Assembly (NCBI GenBank): GCA_002591705.1
Contig: PAAB01000011.1
Span: 1-8,729, forward strand
Length of the DNA: 8,729 nt
Direction of reading: 5' to 3'
DNA from: Phycisphaerae bacterium
GTDB taxonomy: Bacteria; Planctomycetota; Phycisphaerae; Phycisphaerales; SM1A02
In this document: positions 6,293 to 8,729 of the stretch, piece after piece
How positions within the stretch are numbered: position 1 is the first letter of the stretch
How the letters are laid out: each line of letters starts with the position of its first letter
Notes under the pieces: generated by a model
The model's input: the letters and a program-made list of their open reading frames with translations, nothing else
Database searches by the model: none
Told to the model about the DNA's origin: nothing
Translations under genes and position numbers: made by a program

Positions 6293-7569
6293 GTCGTGGG
6301 GGCCAGCGTGAAACAGTTCGTGCTCGATCCCGTTTCACCGGTGACCGTCGCCTCGTTGTACGGATCGATCCGGCTTCGACCGTCGATGACCACCTGATAC
6401 CGGTACTGACCCGGGGGCAGCGGCACGATGGCCTCGAAGCATCCCCGTGCCCGGTCGAACCGCATCGGGGTTGCCGATGCGGACCACCCATTGAAATCGG
6501 CGGAAATGGACATGCTCTGTTCGGGAAGACCGGGCTGTCGGAAGCAGATCCCCTGATCCGTGATGACCACCCCGTAGTCGGGCGCGTCCACCGGGTCGGG
6601 GCCCGGGGATGAGGCATCGGACGACCTGAACTCCGCACTCGTCTCGGAGGTCGCGGGCGGTGCGGGCGGTGCGGGCGTGGCATCGAACCCCGCCTGCATC
6701 CGCAGCGCCAGTTCCCCGACCCGGGTCGAAGGCTGGACTTGCGGCGGAGGCACCGACGCGGCCGACCGACGATCGAGCAGTTCGGGCTGCACCTGGGGAG
6801 GATGCTCGATGATCCAGCGGGCCAGCGCGACGTAGTCCTGCTCGGCTTCACTGCCCGGAGCAAACTCGGTGATCGGCTGACCGAAGGATGCCGCTTCGCG
6901 AAGCGGCTCGTGCTCGCGGATCATCATCGGAAGCAGATGCTCCGGGAAGTGCTGGTGAAGCGCCTCGAGAATCCTCGTAGCGAGCCGAGACTCCGGATTG
7001 AAGAGGGTCGGCAGCATGTTGCATTGAATCGGTCGGGCAATCCGCTCGATCAGCGACTGGATGGTCCCCCACTGCCGTCGGGCACCGCGAAGAGAGAAGT
7101 ATCCGGTTTCAACGGGAATCAACGCCTGGGTGGACGCACGCAATGCGTTGTAGGTGAGCAGGCCGATGGACGGCGAGCAGTCGATGAGACAGATGTCGTA
7201 CCGCACGGAGCATTCCTGCAGGACCCGGGCGAGCCGACGATCTCGATCCGGCAGCGCGTAGAGTCCGCCATCGGGCGATTCCAGACCGGCCAGCATCATG
7301 GTGCTGGGCAGCAGATCCAACCCGTGCGTGACTTCCCACAGCATCGGTCCGGGATCGAATCCATGATCCAGATCCGAAAGCATGGCCTCGGCAATGCCGG
7401 TTTCAATTCTCGATTCGGGTACTCCGAGTCCGGCCGCGCAGTGGGACTGGGGATCCATGTCCACCAGCAGCGTCCGGACCCCCTGCTTGGCGAGCACTGC
7501 GGCAAGGTTGATGGCGGTCGTGGTCTTGCCGCATCCACCCTTCTGATTGACGATGGCGATGGTTCGCAC
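6289..7569 (-). CDS. ParA-family ATPase fused to a C-terminal CBM48/AMPK-beta-type module
   Basis: The 426-residue protein begins with a ParA/MinD-type ATPase. The deviant Walker A is KGGCGKTTT (10-18, signature lysine K10, catalytic K15), the VDMDPQ loop is 36-41 and the Walker B-like strand is ICLIDCSPS (126-134). The MLPTLFNPES and IREHEPLREAASFGQPI segments are typical of the ParA C-terminal half. A proline, serine and acid-rich linker (about 258-330) joins it to a CBM48/AMPK-beta-like beta-sandwich (about 335-422), with ISADFNGW, LPPGQYRYQVVIDG and IDPYNEATVTGETGS. Such modules bind glycogen and starch-like glucans in branching enzymes, isoamylases and AMPK beta. The counterpart of AMPK W100 is W362; those of K126 and W133 appear to be Q392 and S399, so glucan binding is not certain. 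The start is GTG 7569, with GGGAGGG 7 bases upstream. The frame is open to 7905, but that extension lacks motifs. Confidence 0.85.
   Translation of the reverse strand: MRTIAIVNQKGGCGKTTTAINLAAVLAKQGVRTLLVDMDPQSHCAAGLGVPESRIETGIAEAMLSDLDHGFDPGPMLWEVTHGLDLLPSTMMLAGLESPDGGLYALPDRDRRLARVLQECSVRYDICLIDCSPSIGLLTYNALRASTQALIPVETGYFSLRGARRQWGTIQSLIERIARPIQCNMLPTLFNPESRLATRILEALHQHFPEHLLPMMIREHEPLREAASFGQPITEFAPGSEAEQDYVALARWIIEHPPQVQPELLDRRSAASVPPPQVQPSTRVGELALRMQAGFDATPAPPAPPATSETSAEFRSSDASSPGPDPVDAPDYGVVITDQGICFRQPGLPEQSMSISADFNGWSASATPMRFDRARGCFEAIVPLPPGQYRYQVVIDGRSRIDPYNEATVTGETGSSTNCFTLAPTT
6653..6678 (-). repeat. 9-bp tandem repeat in the parA linker
   Basis: GCGGGCGGT occurs twice (6653-6661, 6662-6670), followed by a partial third copy (6671-6678). 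It encodes the TPAPPAPPA stretch of the linker between the ATPase and the beta-sandwich module. It is in frame, so gain or loss of copies would only change linker length. Confidence 0.6.
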
Positions 7570-7576
7570 GAAGTGA

Positions 7577-7583
7577 CCCTCCC
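7577..7583 (-). promoter_or_regulatory. Strong ribosome binding site deciding the parA start
   Basis: The minus strand reads GGGAGGG, 7 bases before the GTG at 7569. It fixes the start at the codon for MRTIAIVNQ, giving the usual 9 residues before the Walker A lysine. Confidence 0.7.
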
Positions 7584-7594
7584 TGGCCGGTTTC

Positions 7595-7630
7595 GGCGCG
7601 GATCGCGCCCGGGAGCAACCGAATGCTCCC
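7595..7630 (-). promoter_or_regulatory. Two tandem hairpins in the parA leader
   Basis: In plus coordinates GGCGCG (7595-7600) pairs with CGCGCC (7604-7609) around GAT. Directly next to it GGGAGCA (7611-7617) pairs with TGCTCCC (7624-7630) around ACCGAA. In the transcript the second loop is UUCGGU, close to the stable UUCG type. Neither is followed by a U-tract, so an intrinsic terminator for aroB is unlikely. They lie 14 bases or less from the parA ribosome binding site and could alter translation, protect the downstream mRNA or mark a processing site. I found no convincing promoter between aroB and parA. Confidence 0.5.
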
Positions 7631-7679
7631 CGAACATCATCGGCGGGCATGAAAAGCGGCCTTGAATATGGGACCCTGG

Positions 7680-8729
7680 TCAGTCCGCTCCGACGGCATG
7701 CCACGAGGTCTCGATGGCCTTCTCGGGGACCTCCGGCACGATCGAGACCCGACCGGGAGCCTCCGGCACGATCAGCGTGAGGGAGCCACCCTGGGCCTTC
7801 TTGTCGTACCCCATGCGAAGCAGCAGTTCGCCGGCCGCAACCGGGCGGGGCAGCCGGATGGGCAATCCAATCCGCTCGAGGCGGGCAATGAATCCATCCG
7901 CCCAATCTCCCTCGAGCCGGCCCAGAGTGCCCGCCAGGGAAATGGCCGCAACCAGCCCGATCGATACGGCCTCACCGTGCAGCAGATCGAGCGACTCGAT
8001 CGGCTCGATGGCGTGGGCGAAGGTATGACCGAGATTCAGGACCGCCCGGCGGCCATGCTCCCGTTCATCCTCCTCGACGACCTTGGCCTTGATTCGAACC
8101 GCCTCGTCGACCAGCCAGGCCACCGAAGCGGCATCGACGGCCAGAATCCCGTCGAGCCTCGCATCGATCCCCTGCAGGAGCGACTGCGAGTCGATGAGCC
8201 CGTGCTTGACGCATTCAGCCAATCCGCACCGACGATGCCGAGCGTCCAGGGATACCAGCAACTCCGGATCCGCAAGGACCAGCCGAGGCTGCCAGAAGGC
8301 ACCCGCAAGATTCTTGCCGAGACGGGAGACGGTGCCGTCACCGGGCAGCGGCAGATTGACACCGGTCTTTCCTCCCACCGACGCATCGACCATCGCCAGC
8401 AGGGTGGTCGGAACATTGATGAAGTCGATGCCCCGCAGGTAGGACGCCGCGAGGAATCCAGCGACATCCCCCACCAAACCACCGCCGACGGAAACCACCG
8501 CATCGTCCCGTCCCAGCCCGGCCTGCAGAGCCGACTGGTAGAGCGACTCCACGGTCTCCATGTTCTTGCGATGCTCATCGGCCACGATACTGCACCGATG
8601 CACTTCGAATCCCGACTCGACCAGGCGGGCCGCCGCGGCGTCGGCGTGCGTTGTCGCCACGGCCGAATCGGCCACCAGGAGGATCCGTCGACCACGGACC
8701 ACATCGAGGGCCCGGGAACCGAGCGTACG
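7680..8729 (-). CDS. aroB: 3-dehydroquinate synthase, partial at N terminus (runs off right edge)
   Basis: AroB converts DAHP to 3-dehydroquinate, the second step of the shikimate pathway to aromatic amino acids, using NAD and a divalent metal. The nucleotide and substrate region is clear: VVSVGGGLVGDVAGFLAA, then YLRGIDFINVPTTLLAMVDAS and VGGKTGVNLP. All three metal ligands are visible: the Glu of LAECVKHGLI, the His of LNLGHTFAHAIE and the His of LLHGEAVSIGL. The frame stays open through base 8729 (RTLGSRALDVVRGRRILLV), matching the conserved N-terminal region, so the GTG at 8702 is not the true start. Roughly the first 15-20 residues appear to be missing. It is on the same strand as the parA chain, with 109 bases between stop and GTG, and could share its transcript. 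Confidence 0.95.
   Translation of the reverse strand, partial: RTLGSRALDVVRGRRILLVADSAVATTHADAAAARLVESGFEVHRCSIVADEHRKNMETVESLYQSALQAGLGRDDAVVSVGGGLVGDVAGFLAASYLRGIDFINVPTTLLAMVDASVGGKTGVNLPLPGDGTVSRLGKNLAGAFWQPRLVLADPELLVSLDARHRRCGLAECVKHGLIDSQSLLQGIDARLDGILAVDAASVAWLVDEAVRIKAKVVEEDEREHGRRAVLNLGHTFAHAIEPIESLDLLHGEAVSIGLVAAISLAGTLGRLEGDWADGFIARLERIGLPIRLPRPVAAGELLLRMGYDKKAQGGSLTLIVPEAPGRVSIVPEVPEKAIETSWHAVGAD

Noticed and set aside
5231..6397. 388-residue plus-strand open frame
   Set aside because: It is antisense to the MinD-like gene, Arg-rich and without recognisable domains; a shadow frame expected from high GC.
6289..7569. Chromosome or plasmid partition ParAB locus
   Set aside because: No ParB-like gene follows and no TGTTTCACGTGAAACA-type parS site was seen in the window.
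7595..7630. aroB intrinsic terminator
   Set aside because: The two stems are not followed by a U-tract on the transcript strand.
6739..7665. 308-residue plus-strand open frame
   Set aside because: It is antisense to the ParA ATPase domain, which is confirmed by Walker motifs.
7570..7905. N-terminal extension of ParA up to 7905
   Set aside because: It would overlap the aroB 3' end, lacks motifs, and the GTG at 7569 has a strong ribosome binding site and standard spacing to Walker A.

Overview
The window is GC-rich chromosomal bacterial DNA, densely packed with short or overlapping gene junctions. A DUF2752 gene, long proline/acid-rich linkers, a ParA with an extra beta-sandwich module and poorly conserved small lipoproteins suggest Planctomycetota, possibly Phycisphaerae. 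That assignment is tentative, because no rRNA or ribosomal marker is present. I see no tRNA, rRNA, CRISPR array, insertion sequence or phage gene.

Layout. (1) At the left edge, on the minus strand, lie the first 36 codons of mraZ, normally the first gene of the division and cell wall (dcw) cluster. A recognisable promoter, with 10-bp-phased MraZ boxes inside it, precedes mraZ. (2) A 308-base divergent intergenic region (109-416) holds that promoter and an 8-bp inverted repeat. (3) Two plus-strand genes follow: a flavin-reductase-like split-barrel protein and an amidohydrolase-2 family metallohydrolase. (4) From 7569 down to 2057 runs a minus-strand chain of six genes: a ParA ATPase fused to a CBM48/AMPK-beta-type module, a lysine-poor MinD-like protein without a P-loop, a DUF2752 membrane protein, two related lipoprotein-like proteins and a divergent GT-B glycosyltransferase-like protein. 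Four of the five junctions are 4-base stop/start overlaps or near-adjacent coupling: parA to minD-like, DUF2752 to lipoprotein 1, lipoprotein 1 to lipoprotein 2, and lipoprotein 2 to the glycosyltransferase-like gene. The fifth junction, before DUF2752, is a 72-base gap. (5) aroB (3-dehydroquinate synthase) lies upstream on the same strand and runs off the right edge. It is separated from parA by 109 bases containing two tandem hairpins.

The most unusual content is region 4. A positioning-type ATPase carries a carbohydrate-binding-type module, and it is translationally coupled to a probably inactive relative. Downstream sit membrane, envelope and sugar-transfer-like genes. A possible joint role is placing or partitioning a polysaccharide or an envelope-linked assembly. 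That is inference from domain content and coupling only; no parB or parS site is visible.
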